From Owenia fusiformis (taxonomy: Eukaryota > Annelida > Polychaeta > Sabellida > Oweniidae), in contig CAIIXF020000008.1 in NCBI GenBank assembly GCA_903813345.2, forward strand, positions 21,808,822 through 21,872,821: a stretch of DNA of 64,000 nucleotides. Reading direction: 5' to 3'. Both the position numbers and the translations under genes were made by a program. Shown one piece after another: positions 1 through 13,224 of the stretch. Each line of letters begins with the position of its first letter. The first letter of the stretch is position 1. Under the pieces are notes generated by a model. That model worked only from the letters and a program-made list of their open reading frames with translations, did no database searches and had not been told where the DNA came from.

Positions 1-113
1 ACAATTTTTAAACAACACAAAATTTTTACAATTAGAAAAACTTAACAAGAGAATAAGATACTTATAATCCTGTATACAAATCATTGAGTACTTGAACCGT
101 ATTACATACACAG

Positions 114-3100
114 GTGACACCAAAGATACTGTTGTTGAGAAGACTGATGATGCTACAGGTGAGGATGAAGCTAAGTCCACGGCTGGTGATGAGGAGGTTA
201 ATCTTGATGACATTGACCCAGATCAGTTTGTTATTGTACAGCAGTTTGATCCTGTACTGATCTCTTGCCACCAAGACTCTGTCATTCGTTTCTGGGATCT
301 AGAGGTATGGTATTAATTTGGTTGTTATTTCCTGTTGAAAAAATGACTTTCACAGTCTTTACATAATTGGTTGATCTTTGAAGTCACTCAGCCAATTATA
401 AGCATTTGTCTCTGAAGTTATAACAAATAATATTTGGATGAATATTTGGATAATAAATATGTTTTCTTGAAAGTACAGGTACATGTGGCATATAAGCATG
501 GCACTGATGCTCTCTGATTGCTGGTATGGCTGTTTTTTTATGATATCAATATAATATGAAAACACAGAATGAAATCCTGTTTATATCTATCATCTGTAGT
601 GTTTTGGAATTGATCAGATCTTCTTTATTCTTTGATTTTACAGGGTGCACTGCTACATGAGGTGTCAGCTGTGACACCACGTCAAGGAGCTGCTGTGACA
701 TCATTATGTCATGACAGAGACTGTAATACCCTCATCACAGGAGACAGCAGTAAGTTAACCTATGATTTATGACAAGAAAATGTTGTTCGTAAGATATTCA
801 CACAATGAATACTGAAATAATAATAACATACAAAACTTTATAATTTAGCACTTTATTGAAGAAATGGCAAAGAATCGAATAAGAGGGCAAAAAATGTAAT
901 AGTTTATGATAACTTTTTGAAATACAAAAGTGTAAAAATTAAAAAATTACTGAAAGTGGGATGGTATGCCTGGGATCAGGAGATATGGTGGGAGATATGA
1001 AAGTTCTGGATATGGAAACCTCAAAATCAGGATACAGAATTCTTACTCACTTGTCTCCCTAAAACTCTACTGGGCATAGGATAAAGGTCAGTATCTGAAA
1101 TTTGAAAAATTGGTATGTCCTGTTATAGTTTTACATGCATGTCATTTAGCACCATTAACAGAAGTATACATCTTAAATAAACTTTTGTTTATGTTTTCAG
1201 AGGGTTACATCACAATGTGGGATGTTGGGAAATTCCTTGAGGCCCCCTATACTGAAGATGAGGAACTAATTAAGCAGACGATATGTTGGCGGGGCCATCT
1301 ATCTAAGATATCAGCTCTGACTTATGTTGACTCGACTGGCTCAATTGTTTCCTCTTCAACAGATGGCTCTGTCAGGTATACTAGATATTTTATCTCAAAT
1401 ATGGGAAATGGTTCAATCTATCAATTGGCACCCACAAACAAAATTTGTAAATTTGGGGAAAGGGGTAAAAGTCTTACATTTTAGCTTAGTGAATCTTAAA
1501 TGACCAACCATCATGTTCTTAGTGTTGGTCTGAAACCTTATGAATGTCTTTTCTTATTTTAGAGTCTGGTGGGGAAATAGAGGGCGCTTTGTGGGATTCT
1601 TTGGACAACATCGGCCATTTCATTTCCCACATGATGAGGAAAGTGCTGGACCACCTATTTTACCATATGATATCAATGAGGTAGGATGCTAGGAAATATA
1701 TGATTACTAAATTATGTAATTGATGATATGATTATATTGATTAAAAGCTTAATCGTTGTTTTCATAAATCATGAGGTCAATCATTGCTAGGATTCTTACT
1801 GAAACTGCTGTTTGAAAATGAATCAGAAGACATTTTCAAGTTATACGTACTTATAATTTATGACAATTACCTTTACTTTTGATCCTGATTGACAATGAAA
1901 CACTTTATAGCTCCAAGACCATATTTTAACAATATATCATGCTTCCAGGCGCCAGTAGCTCCCGTAAAGACTAAAACTGACCCTCAGAAAATCGCCATAA
2001 AGAATGTCAAGTATGAATACCCACTCATATTTGACAGTCATCGCTGGAAGCCACTTAGAAGATCTGCCCATTTTGCCTCAAAGGAGTCCCCTCGTGAGCC
2101 CAATGATGCAAAGTTCTTTGAGGCTCTGATAAAACCTAGAGCTTATAATGACCATTTGGAGTTCAATAAGAATGGGAGCATGAAGGAAGGAGCTGTATTT
2201 GGTGCCTTACCCATATACACTGTAAGTGATACATTTATTGTCTCCAACAGATGCTGCAGAGACTGCACCCTATGGCAAATTCAAAAAATAGATGACATCC
2301 TGTTGAAAACATGTTTGCATCACATGGATTACTTGTTGTTATTATATATTCTAGCCAAAGCGTGTGAAATAAGGATTTAACACATACAACACTGTAGGAG
2401 ATCACTAAGATAAAAGCTTTTCAAAATGTTTGTACAATAAATCATATCAGTGAGTGAAAATCACCATAGCAGTCTGGATCATATAACTGAAATGCAAATA
2501 TACTCCACTACAGACTGCCTAGGTCTAAATATGATATTTTGGTCAGTGTTTGTCAGATTTATTTACATGGGTGATATTTGATCTACACCACTAAAATCAT
2601 GAGATAATGTATTATGTTTCCATGTTTAGGTTGACTCGATTTCAAAGCCTAAGACTCCAGCCCTGGGTTTCCCAGTCTCTGGTGAAGAAGACAACTCATT
2701 TCTCTATGGAGGGCGCAAGGTCAGTACCCTATGGTTTTTAACATTCAATTTGATATGAGTTCTTTTGATGATTTTTGATAAGTATAAGTACCAAATATGG
2801 TACACAAATATGAAATAATTATGATTATATCTTTAATATTGATGGGTAATGATAAAATATATTGTATGTCATATATTAACTTTGAAATCGGTTGTTGGTG
2901 TCTGTATCAAATAGCAGGTAGTGACATTTTGCATATTTATGCCTTATATCTTTTTCCTGTTCTTTATATAAAGCTATACAATTAGCCTGATATATCCTTG
3001 GACATAAAGGAGACTGACAAACTTCTACATATTCTCAACTTTATATATCTTTCTTTTTTTATTGCTTTCCCTATGGTATACTCTGATGACATGGAATTTC

Positions 3101-5195
3101 TTGCGGATTCTACTCTCAATGCTAAATGCTGTCTGTGGTAACCTTGGTGCATTTATTATTTGGTGCATTTGTATTGCACATCATCACATCTCATCATTAT
3201 GCTTTGAATGATTTTGCTGATGAATTTATATTTTGTGTAATTTTGTACTTGCATAACTAATGTCCTCATTTTTCACCTTACTTTTAATCTAATCCTTGTA
3301 CATTTGTTACTTACAAATTTGCCTTCCTCAAAAAATTCTGAAAATGCTTTATGCATGCACACACATCACCCTGCCCTACCTTACTGGTATTGATGTGTAT
3401 TTCTTTGATATTTGGTTTGTTTGCTAACTCACAGAAAATGAGAGATCTTGCCAACACGGTCATTAATGTTTCTTCTGTTAATAATTCACAGCCTGCAAAA
3501 CCATCTAAACAAACAGAAAAGGTAAGGAACATTGATTATTTTGATTAGATATTTAGTTCCTTTAGAGTACAGGGTGATGGATTAATTTAGCTTACCTTAT
3601 TGAACTATTCTGAAATTCTAGATATAGGGTGTCACAGAATCAATAGTATAGTTTCTAAATAGCTGAATAAAGTTGACATAATAGATGTCACCCTTGTCCT
3701 TCATTTGCTTGGGCCAGACTGCCATAGCCTCCCATGTTATAAACTTGCAATAGTCATTTAATTTAATGATTTATGAAAAGTTTTGGTTGAATCTGTCTGA
3801 AATTCAAATGACATACTGTGGGATGACCCTGTCAATGTACCTATTGTGATTAATCATGAAATTTTGGTTATCAATAAAGTTATTATTGTGGAAAACTTTT
3901 CACTGAATTCAAATATGCTATTAAAAAGAAAGAAAAATTAGTTGTTAGAGGTTAAATGTGCAAATCTCTTTAAATTTCATGAAAAAACGTGAATTGGCGA
4001 GATTTTTAAGCTCCTCTATTGGCAATGTAATTCTTAGAGGGGTCAACCAAATTACAAGATACCCTGTTTTGTACAATGTACAATCTGTTACCTTGAAGGT
4101 TTGGATATCTTTAATTTGATATCTTTGTAGTTACCAAAAATGCTTTTTTCTGGTCTCTTTCCTGTACTATTAGTGTTGTACATAAAAAGTGTAGCATAAA
4201 ATACCTCTAACTTAAGCTTAAAAATACACATTCAACTTACAGGGTGATCCAGAAATAACGTCAAAGATGTTGCCATATCAATACTACAAGACCAATCTTT
4301 GTGAAACTTGGTACATTTATTTCCCAAACATTATTGAGTATATACCTTAAATATAAAGATTCTACTATGTGATTGGTAGATTCTATGGTAACTATGGTAA
4401 CCTGATGTGAACCAATCAAATAGTAGAAGCTTTATTTTTGAGACATTAACTGAATAATATTTGGGGAACATCTGTACCAAGTTTCAAGATGATAAGTAGT
4501 AGTTTTGAAATGCCAACACCTTTGACATTACTTCTGGATCACCCTGTATGTTCAGATCGCCAATTGTTGTTGCTCACTAGTAACATAATGTAAACATTTT
4601 ATATTCTATTTAAGATTTGATAAAAAATAAACTATATGTAGTAATATAGAGTCTCAGCATATATTCTAACCTGCTGAAGAACCATTTAATTTGCAGTTAA
4701 AAGCTCAATTACCTGTTTAACCTGGGTGCATTCAAGAATGGTATTTTCATATTTGGGAAAGTAAGCTCCCAAGATTCGTCATCCTCCTAAGCAGGTGTCC
4801 AGAATCCGTACCTCCTTCTTCCCCCTGCTATAAGCAGTTAGCATTTTCCCGATTAAGAACTCGCAATTTGATTGGCTGTCGCAACACTGCGACAGCAATC
4901 ATGTATATGTCGTCGGCACATAATTAGATCACGTGATTCAGTTTAATCGGGCGCGTCCAACTTGGTTAAAGCAGGGGGTAAAAAGAAAGAAGATATTCTG
5001 GATTTTGAAGCCCTGTGATCGGAGGATGAGATTCGTGAACTATGCACATTTCATAATTCAATCTTATAATTGCAGCTCTTAATATTTGATAATTACATTA
5101 TAAACCTTTGTTCTCATTTTCAGAAGAAGCGTAAAAGTGTTGGAACTGGTCTCACATCTATCCTCAAACATACTGAAACGTCACAAACAAAATAA
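114..5195 (+). CDS. WD-repeat protein, 3' part (WDR49/CFAP337- or WDR64-like)
   Basis: C-terminal 369 residues of a multi-exon WD40 gene whose 5' exons lie outside the window. Exons read from splice sites and frame: 114-304, 644-749, 1201-1375, 1563-1680, 1949-2221, 2630-2719, 3435-3521 and 5124-5195, with a TAA stop. The first exon is acidic and then enters WD blades: SVIRFWDLE, GYITMWDVG and SVRVWWGNRGRF. These are followed by a non-WD tail with FFGQHRPFHFP and a basic end (KKKRKSVGTG). Blades ending in an aromatic-rich FGQ segment recall the WDR49/CFAP337 and WDR64 group of ciliary or sperm-flagellar proteins; this assignment is from memory of the family and is only moderate. Codon phases agree across all seven junctions, which supports the model. 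A polyadenylation signal AATAAA lies at 5272-5277. Confidence 0.75.
4240..4546. mobile_element. Tc1/mariner-type MITE, 307 bp, TA target duplication
   Basis: Ends are inverted repeats of about 35 bp, beginning CAGGGTGATCCAGAAATAAC on the left and reading the complement on the right. TA dinucleotides flank both sides (4238-4239 and 4547-4548). There is no coding capacity. It lies in the last intron of the WD-repeat gene. The CAGGG start with a TA duplication is typical of Tc1/mariner non-autonomous elements. Confidence 0.8.
4771..5037. mobile_element. Foldback/MITE-like inverted repeat element
   Basis: Arms of about 60 bp pair imperfectly: the left arm has AGATTCGTCATCCTCC, then CCAGAAT, then CCCCCTGC, and the right arm is its complement in reverse order. 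The centre is relatively GC-rich and holds a short GTCGCAACACTGCGAC-like palindrome. It sits in the last WD-repeat gene intron. No clear target duplication or family was recognised. Confidence 0.6.
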
Positions 5196-6310
5196 AGCAA
5201 CACAGACTTTCCTGTTTATTCCCATGAGATTGTAGCAGTTTTCCATGAACTACTTTGAAGACATTATACTAAATAAATGAGATTATGGTGATGAATTGTA
5301 CTCAAATATTGCATAATAATGTTTAACCTTGATGTTAAATCTTTAAGGTCAGGAATATCTGAAGCCTATTATTTTTCTATAAAATGAATTGTCACAAATT
5401 GTGAATGAGTTTCTTCATTCACAAACCAAAGAGAAAGTTGATAAGTTATCTTATGTTCAGAATGTTTGCTCTCCAATGATGTATTTAATGTTAACCCCAA
5501 TGTGTGAATTTAGAGTTGACCAAGATCACTTTAGACCAAGGGTAAATTTAGAGTCAACCAAGGGGAATTTAGTTTTGTCCTCGGTAGGGTAAATTAAGAC
5601 TCGAGACACAGCAAAGCAATTTTGAAATGAAGTTATGAATGAACACAAACATTTTCTACATGTTAATGAGATAAATTAAAATGAAATTGTATCTTATTTT
5701 TACATTACGCATATTTATCCTAGTCCTATATTTTATTGTAATTCTACAAGCATGTATTCAGAATTCATATTTTTGTAGTTCTCTGTACATTATATTAATA
5801 CAGTATTTCAATTTGGCACTACTTGATTTGGCGATTTTATCATTTTATCAAAACATTTGTGGTTTGTGGCTATTTAATTTCGCTGATTGTAATATCATAG
5901 GATAACATGGTAAACTAAAGATCGATAAATACTGCACAGAATTAGCCATCGCCAAAAACAGGCTCTAAATTAAAGAAATTTATATTAACTGTATATTAAT
6001 AAATGTATGTGAATAATGTAGCTCATATTTATACAGTATTAGCTCTAGAATGGTGCCAAAGTGCAAGTGTAGATAAGTTAGAAATTCTAGATTAACAAAG
6101 CCAACTAAGATAAAATACTAGTTGAGTTAAAATCCACTGTACATAAAGTATGACCACATGCCTATAAAAGTGTATGTAGTGTTCAAATTAAACAGAAAGC
6201 CTATATATTTATTTTAAAGATTGCACTGATTAAATTGTGTTATTTTGGGTGGCAGTCATATTTTCACCTTCTCTAAAATTGTTGATTTTAACTGAAAAAT
6301 TAGTTTTTGC
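5196..6310. other. 3' UTR and intergenic, nothing further recognised
   Basis: AT-rich sequence after the WD-repeat stop codon. It includes the poly(A) signal at 5272 and a short repeated phrase about an AATTTAGAGT motif at 5507-5580. No gene-like reading frame is supported. Confidence 0.5.
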
Positions 6311-6314
6311 AGCA

Positions 6315-6530
6315 ATCATGACATAAGCAGTGTTGAGTTCAGTCATGACATTAACAGTGTTGAGTTCAGTCATGACATTAACAGTGTTGAGATCAGTCAT
6401 GACATTAATAGTTTTGAGTTCAGTCATGTCATATACAGTGTTGGGTTTAGTCATGAACTTAGCAGTTTTGAGCTTAGTCATGACATCAACAGTGTTGAGA
6501 TAAGTTCTGACATTAGTCTTTAATCTAAAC
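6315..6530. repeat. 27-bp minisatellite, about 7-8 copies
   Basis: Tandem units of 27 bp with the core GAGTTCAGTCATGACATTA followed by ACAGTGTT, diverging toward the right end. Because 27 is a multiple of 3, the minus strand stays open and reads a repeated VMTELNT peptide. That open frame is a by-product of the repeat and not evidence of a gene. Confidence 0.85.
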
Positions 6531-6979
6531 AGTGTCAATGCTGAGTTTTGTAAATAAAAGTCACAACTGAGCCCCTCAAAATACAAAAGTATATCTTAAA
6601 GTGGTTCTATTTTTGTCAAAATTTCACCAATGTATTGTTTTTCTTAGACAAGATCAATATAGCTATCCAGTGAGATAACACAGAGAATTACATCGAAGAT
6701 TTAAAAACAGAAATAAAAGATAGTCATGGAAGATAATATGATGAGAAGACAGGTGGTTGTGAAAGCATGTAAGCAAATTATATTGATAGTAATCCCAGTG
6801 TACATCTGGAATTTTCCAAAATAAGATCATCTTGTCCACCGTTGTCCACCTCATCATTACCTATAATGCACTGTAGTATTGGTAACAAAAGGGCAACAGT
6901 CAGTCAAAAGCTCTGTTGTATACATCAGAATAGCTAATATCAGTAATTCAGAAAAATAGGCTAGGGTTAGTTAATTATT

Positions 6980-8410
6980 ATGTCACCACCAAAAGTGGTG
7001 ACATATTGTTATGGTCTCCGTTTTTTTGCGAAGGCGGTTGGAGGTTGGCGTCCGGCGGTTGGAGGTTGGCGTCCGGCGTCTGTAACAATTTCTTACAACT
7101 TCCTATAACTTAACAAATACTGTTTAGACTGACTTCAATTTTTTTCTAAATCATCTACTTGTTCTCAGAAGTTCAAATCTGACTTTAGATTTGACATTTG
7201 ACCTTCAATGACCTTCTCAAGGTCAAAAAGGTCTTTTTTCAACTTGCTTCACATTGACTAAATTTTTTTTCAAAATCATCTACATGTTCTCAGAAATTCA
7301 AATCTGACTTTAGATTTGACATTTGACCTTCAAATCTGACTTTAGATTTGACATTTGACCTTCAATGACCTTCTCAAGGTCAAAAAAGGTCAAAAAGGTC
7401 TGTTTTCAACTTGCTTCAAATTGACTAAATTTTTTTTTCAAAATCATCTACGTGTTCTCAGAAATTCAAATCTGACTTAAGATTTGACTTAAGATTTGAC
7501 CTTCGATGACCTTCTCAAGGTCAAAAAAGGTCAAAAAGGTCTGTTTTCAACTTGCTTCAAATTGACTAAAAAGAAATTTCTAAATCATCTACGTGTTCTC
7601 AGAAATTCAAATCTGACTTTAGATTTGACTTAAGATTTGACATTTGACCTTCAATGACCTTCTCAAAGTCAAAAAAGGTCAAAAAGGTCTTTTTTCAACT
7701 TGCTTCAAATTGACTAAATTTTTTTTTCAAAATCATCTACATGTTCTCAGAAATTCAAATATGACTTTAGATTTGACATTTGACCTTCAATGACCTTCTC
7801 AAGGTCAAAAAAGGTCAAAAAGGTCTTTTTTCAACTTGCTTCAAATTGACTAATTTTTTTTCAAAATCATCTACATGTTCTCAGAAATTCAAATCTGACT
7901 TTAGATTTGACATTTGACCTTTAGTGACCTTCTCAAGGTCAAAAAAGGTCAAAAAGGTCTGTTTTCAACGTGCTTCAAATTGACCAAATTTTTTTTTCAA
8001 AATCATCTACATCTTTTCAGAAGTTCAAATTTGACTTTACAAGTTCTCAGAAGTTCAAATCTGACTTTAGATTTGACCTTCAATGACCTTTTCAAGGCCA
8101 AAAAGGTCTTTTTTCAACTTGCTTCAAATTTACTTAATTTTTTTTTCAAAATCATCTACATGTTCTCAGAAGTTCAAATCTGACTTTACATCTGACATTT
8201 GACCTTCAATGACCTTCTCAATGTCAAAAAAAGTCAAAGAGGTATTTTTTCAACTTGATTCAGATTGAACAATTTCTTTTTTCAAAATCATCTACAAGAT
8301 CCCAGAAGCTCAAATCTTCAAAAACCTTCTTAAGGTCAAAAGGTATTTTCCAACTTGCTTTAAATTGACCAAATTGTTTTAGGTGGTGACATTTTGTCAT
8401 GTTAATGCCT
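6980..8410 (+). mobile_element. Helentron/pearl-like tandem-repeat element, copy A
   Basis: The left end is TGTCACCACC with a hairpin partner GTGGTGACA 4 bp later. The right end is GGTGGTGACATTTTGTCATG followed by TTAATGCC. Between them are about 8 tandem units of roughly 135-150 bp, each carrying TGACCT twice, AGGTCA twice and a third AGGTC. The same ends and units recur at 35036-37200, 58811-60296 and 63154-63668. Terminal palindromes, a tandem core, a T-rich left flank and no clear target duplication resemble non-autonomous Helentrons (DINE-1/HINE, bivalve pearl elements). That family call is inference. Confidence 0.75.
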
Positions 8411-9044
8411 TGTCTGATTCTGATATCTGCTTGTGTACCCTCTTACATTCTTGTGTGAAGGTTACATTTGACTTTTGTTCTAAAAATAATGCCACAACTG
8501 GATTTGTAGTGAATAAAAATATTTTGTTTTATTTCCAAAGTTATCAAATTGCAGAAAGATTAATTAAAACATTTTGATTTTGATTCTACCATGGCCATCC
8601 TGATACTCTTCACATCTTCTTACAAAAGATAAAGATTGCCATGGTACATGATGATAAATACTGATACTGATTTACTATGAAAACTAGAAGAAGAATCAGA
8701 ACCAAATAATTAGTTTACACTAGCCTCAAACTTTTGATATAGCTTGAGATTGAGATCAATAGAATTGCTAGGCCAGCTGATGACCATACCAGTGTTCTAA
8801 TACAATTTCTTTTGGTAGATGTTATGATGTAGCATTTAGTCAATAAATAGATAATAATATACGCTAGAATCAGCCAGTTTTGTGTGTATGAGAGATGTTA
8901 AGTTGAAGGTAATCTTGATTAATATTTTTTGTTATTTGTTAGATATGATATTTCACATTTTTATATTGTTGCAGGATTACATGTTATATATAGATTACAG
9001 TATGTGAGTATGCACAGCAGATCCGTCCAAATAATATATATATA
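8411..9044. other. Intergenic, no feature recognised
   Basis: AT-rich sequence between two mobile elements. I see no conserved frame, RNA gene or clear repeat. Confidence 0.4.
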
Positions 9045-10104
9045 CGAGGGTTGTCCCAGAAATAATGCACTATATGCTCTAACTTTATCAATAATTGATA
9101 TTTTTCCATGAAATTTTCAGTAAATGTTCCTTAGAGACATTTTGATTATTCTAAAACAAATCATGTTGACTGATAAAACTATATTGATGTTATAATAAAA
9201 TCAGGTTGGTGTGTTTGGGTAGGGCGGGGCAGGTTATACAGTCATGTCAAAAGGAATAAAAATTGAAAATATGAAATAATTAATCAACAAATGTCATTTG
9301 GTGTAGCTATAAGAAGTATGCTCAAAAATACATTTTAAGATACTAAATTACTATGAGCACATCCTAGATTTAATGAATGTATATTGCAGTGTCCCATTTC
9401 ACATTTTCTCAAAATATTGCCCTTTGCATGATATGTACTTTTGATGCCTGTCAGGTCAAACACTCTCGGCAATTTCTTCAACTTTGACTTGTGGAGTTTT
9501 TGTCTCTTATGTTTGGAGTTGTCATCCAGGGTCAAATCGTCTCTTTTAAATCTCTTCTGCCACCCCATAATTGTAGTTCTATCTGGTATATACCCCTTAC
9601 ATACTTTCTTCATGGTAGCATTGTTTTGCGTGGCTGTGAGTCCAAGTGAAGTATGAAATTAGGCCACCAAACGCAAGGCCTTCTGTTATCAGGTGAGAAT
9701 TGCAGCCGTTTTTGCAATTTTTTGCCTGTGACTGTATTTGAATTCGTGTCTATTGAAATGTGGTATTATGACATCACAGTGCTAAATGTCATTATTTGTA
9801 CTTGGTTAACATCATGCTGAATTTTAACAATTTCCCAAACATTTTGACCATTTTAAGGAAAGAAATATTAATAAAATAACACTTTAGATCTTTTCATAAT
9901 TAGAAAAATTGCTACCTGCCCCGCCCACCCCTACCCCCATGTTGTTATAGCAACCATATTGAGACTTAATATTAATGTTGGATACTGAAACTTCAGTATA
10001 TTATAGATAAAACTTCAATTTTAATATACACAAAATTTCAGCTGAATTGAAGAATATTAAAGAAAGTTAGAGCATATAGTGCATTACTTCTGGGACAACC
10101 CTCG
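9045..10104 (-). mobile_element. Mariner-like element, 1060 bp, decayed
   Basis: TIRs of about 42 bp start CGAGGGTTGTCCCAGAA and continue through ATGCACTATATGCTCTAAC; the right end is the near-perfect complement. TA duplications lie at 9043-9044 and 10105-10106. On the minus strand, 9335-9613 encodes a 92-residue piece with TTIMGWQKRFKR and LTLDDNSK, which resembles the helix-turn-helix linker of mariner/Tc1 transposases (the pattern 'Ti..W..RFk....l.D'). No DDD/E catalytic domain was found, so this looks like an internally deleted, non-autonomous remnant. Confidence 0.85.
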
Positions 10105-10106
10105 TA

Positions 10107-12350
10107 TATGTAAATACCTAGCGAAGCATTTGTATGGAAGTAAATGGAGCTGAAGGTCGGCTATATATTCCTGTATAGCCACCAAACTTTTTTACCATGA
10201 CAACTTTATGACGTCATAACATGTAAACAAAGTGATTTCGACTGGAATCGTGTAAAATTGTGATATGTTTTCACGCATTTCTACATATTATCTTTATGAA
10301 ATGTTGTCGCAAGCTGATGTCAGACCTCAGGCATATACTCAATGATAGGGACATAATCGCTAAATATATTCCATGACTGTTTACATATAAGGTTTATAAC
10401 ATGTTAGATGATATATTATCAACTTTATTTTATATTGAAAATGAAGAATGTTTTGCGACTGATGTAAGCTTTTTATTAGACATTGATTTGATATGAAATT
10501 TTGTTAGAATATATAAAATGTTCTCAATTTATGTTTATCATGAGGTGCCTTAAAAACAGTGGTGTGTATAGGAGGCAATTACACAGAGAAATATGCATTG
10601 TTGGAAATTGATAACAATTTTTGTTTGTTGGTGCTGGGTCAGTTAAAAGTAACATAATCTGAGGACACTGTCATATTTTTATTTGCCCAGCACAGCTGAT
10701 TTCGAATATTTAAATAGGATTGTATTATAAATAGATTCAAGGAAACAAACCCTGATTTGCTTGGCCTTTTGCTTATCTGCATTTACTTCATCTGGGGTCT
10801 CCTATGCCACTGTTAGTCAGATACAAATGCTGTAAAATACCCCTCTAATCATGCTATTACATATACGGTATACATTATTTTTACCATTTTAATAAAACCT
10901 ATTATTTAATTGCATAATATTTGTAAATAAATGAAGTAGATGTAATTTTTAAAGATTGCATTTTATTATACTATGTTTATACTCATAGCACTCAACAAGT
11001 TATTTTTAGAAATATACATGTCTAATAAATTACTTTAAACCCATATTGTTTGTATTTTATGAACTAAGATGCTGATGATTGATTTACCATAAAAACATTG
11101 TACTGATAGAAAATGATTCATCTTAGAACCCAACGAATATTTACAGAGTTATATTTGTATAAGGGGGTTAAACATGTATTTGTGTAAGGTCTTGATTCTC
11201 AGACTTATTTAAAGTTAGACACGCTCATATTGCATATTGCTGGATCAGATGGTTACAGATCGCAGGTATCTCAAATAGCATTACTTCAACATTGCATGAT
11301 TTAGTTCTATTAATAGTAAGGTTTCAAATTATGTCTATAGACTTCTTCAGTAACTTTCAAGTTAATATCATACAAGAACAAAAATGAATGCCTTAATTGA
11401 ACATAATGAGCTATTATATATTAATGATTTGTTTTGTAAGTCTGGCATCAATTCCTTACATTCCCCTATCAAACATGTATCTACTTAGGTAAAGAAATTA
11501 GACGGGAAGGGGCAGATTAGGGACTTGATACCGGACTACTTTACAATTTATTTATACTAAGTAATTAATAGGAGTTTTAGTTTACCTTATAATTGCATAG
11601 TCAATGAACTCCTAATATTCTGAATTGGACTTTGTTTGAGGAGTTTTAAACTGAATACACTCTTGATTAAATATTTCCAACAAACTTAAAAAAATATCTT
11701 ATTTGAAGTTCATAGTACAATAACCTACCAATAAATAGAATCTTGATATCTTAAACCTGGGCATAGTTCAGCACTCACTGGATATAGCAGCTTGCTATTA
11801 GACAGCAGTTGGAGGTAAGTTCATTTGTTTTACATTATTATCCCCTAATGCTTGAGATTTCTGTTTCATATCAAGGGTTCATTTTTCAATGCATTCTATC
11901 ATTTTTTTCTTATTGTAAGTGAATTTCATATTCAATTACTTTTATGTCTAGATATCTGTATACTTATTAATATCTGTCTGTGAAGTGGTATGTTGTACAA
12001 TGTATTGACTACAGTATATGTGATTATTCTTAATATCTGTTTTAAGTAAGTACACTATTAATATTTATATATGGAATGAATGTACAATGAACTATAAAAC
12101 ATTAATTTAAACATTTATCATATTTTGGACTGTTCTTAGATTTCCAGGCAGGGAGAAGGTTGTAGCTTTTGATAGGGCTGTTTCATGTTTCTTTACACCA
12201 AATTTTACAAATTTTATACAATATCTCAAGAAGTAAGAACTCAGAATTGACTTGATACTGATCTGTACTCATGGTAACAAATGTGGGATTAAAACATTTG
12301 TTATATTTTTAAACTTGACTTTGAACTCATACTATGGATACTGATACCGA
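10107..12350. other. Long intergenic stretch, no gene recognised
   Basis: AT-rich sequence with no frame longer than chance, no RNA gene and no obvious inverted-repeat element. Confidence 0.4.
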
Positions 12351-12597
12351 TACTGAGCCAAAAAATTTTAATAACTCAGTCATCCAGTATGGGTTTTTTG
12401 TTCAACGGTCCTTCATTTTATTAAGTTTCAACAAAACAATAATGTTTTGGAAATGATCATAAAATCTTACCCACTTGGAATAGACCAATGAAACTTGTTA
12501 GAATGAAAGAACATTGAAGAAGGTTCAATTGTGCCAAATATGGCAGATGACTGAGTTATTAAGATTTGTATGGTTTACCGTTTTTGGCTCACCCTGT
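12351..12597. mobile_element. Decayed MITE with inverted ends
   Basis: The left part GAGCCAAAAA followed by TTAATAACTCAGTCATC pairs with the right part GATGACTGAGTTATTAA and TTTTTGGCTCACCCTG. The right end shows a CAGGGTGAGCC terminus (in complement) next to TTA, like the other CAGGG mariner-type MITEs here. About 20 bp are missing from the left arm relative to the right. Confidence 0.55.
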
Positions 12598-12609
12598 TAG
12601 ATGTGACAT

Positions 12610-12645
12610 TTGTATTATATTATATTATATTATATTATATTATGG
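12610..12645. repeat. Pentanucleotide microsatellite (ATTAT)n
   Basis: About six perfect consecutive ATTAT units. Confidence 0.9.
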
Positions 12646-13224
12646 AATACAAATATGTCAATAATTAAATATGCAGTATAGGTATTACTGTGGTAGAGTT
12701 TTACTGGGTTAGGTTGACATGTCACCAACTTGTATTGGATATGGTGTTTCATTTGAACAAATTCTCTTTAAAAAACGAACGTTGTTCTTTATTACGCATA
12801 GTAGAACTACCAGTTTCGAAAACAAGAATTCTCAATAGTTTTTGCGTGATGATAGCAAATAGAAAAAGAATGACACAGAAGTGACAGCTATGAGTGACAA
12901 GTGATTAAATTGACATATGAAAAGGATGAAAATAAACAACAAGATATCCATTGTGCTATGTCATGGGGCGAGCTTAAAAGATCAAGTTGTTTTTCATAAG
13001 TTATCAACAGATCTTAATTCTGTCATAATCTTAGTGACCTACGAAAATGGAGATAATCGTTTCACAGCTAGTCTGGCACCAATACAACAACAACCAATCT
13101 TGAATTGATTTTACTTTGTATAAAGAAAACAATTGTAAACATTTGGATAGAAGAGTTGAAAAGCCGAAGTGAAGTAACCTCCTTTGTTTACATTCGCTAA
13201 AACGTAAAAAAAAATTGAAAAGTT

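Noticed and set aside
6230-6586. Minus-strand frame with repeated VMTELNT peptide
   Set aside because: It is the translation of the 27-bp minisatellite; no conserved domain or gene signals.
7914-8183. Frames with repeated FFQNHLH/RSSNLTL peptides (also at 36-37 kb and 59.7 kb)
   Set aside because: These are translations of the AGGTCA-rich tandem units of the mobile repeat.
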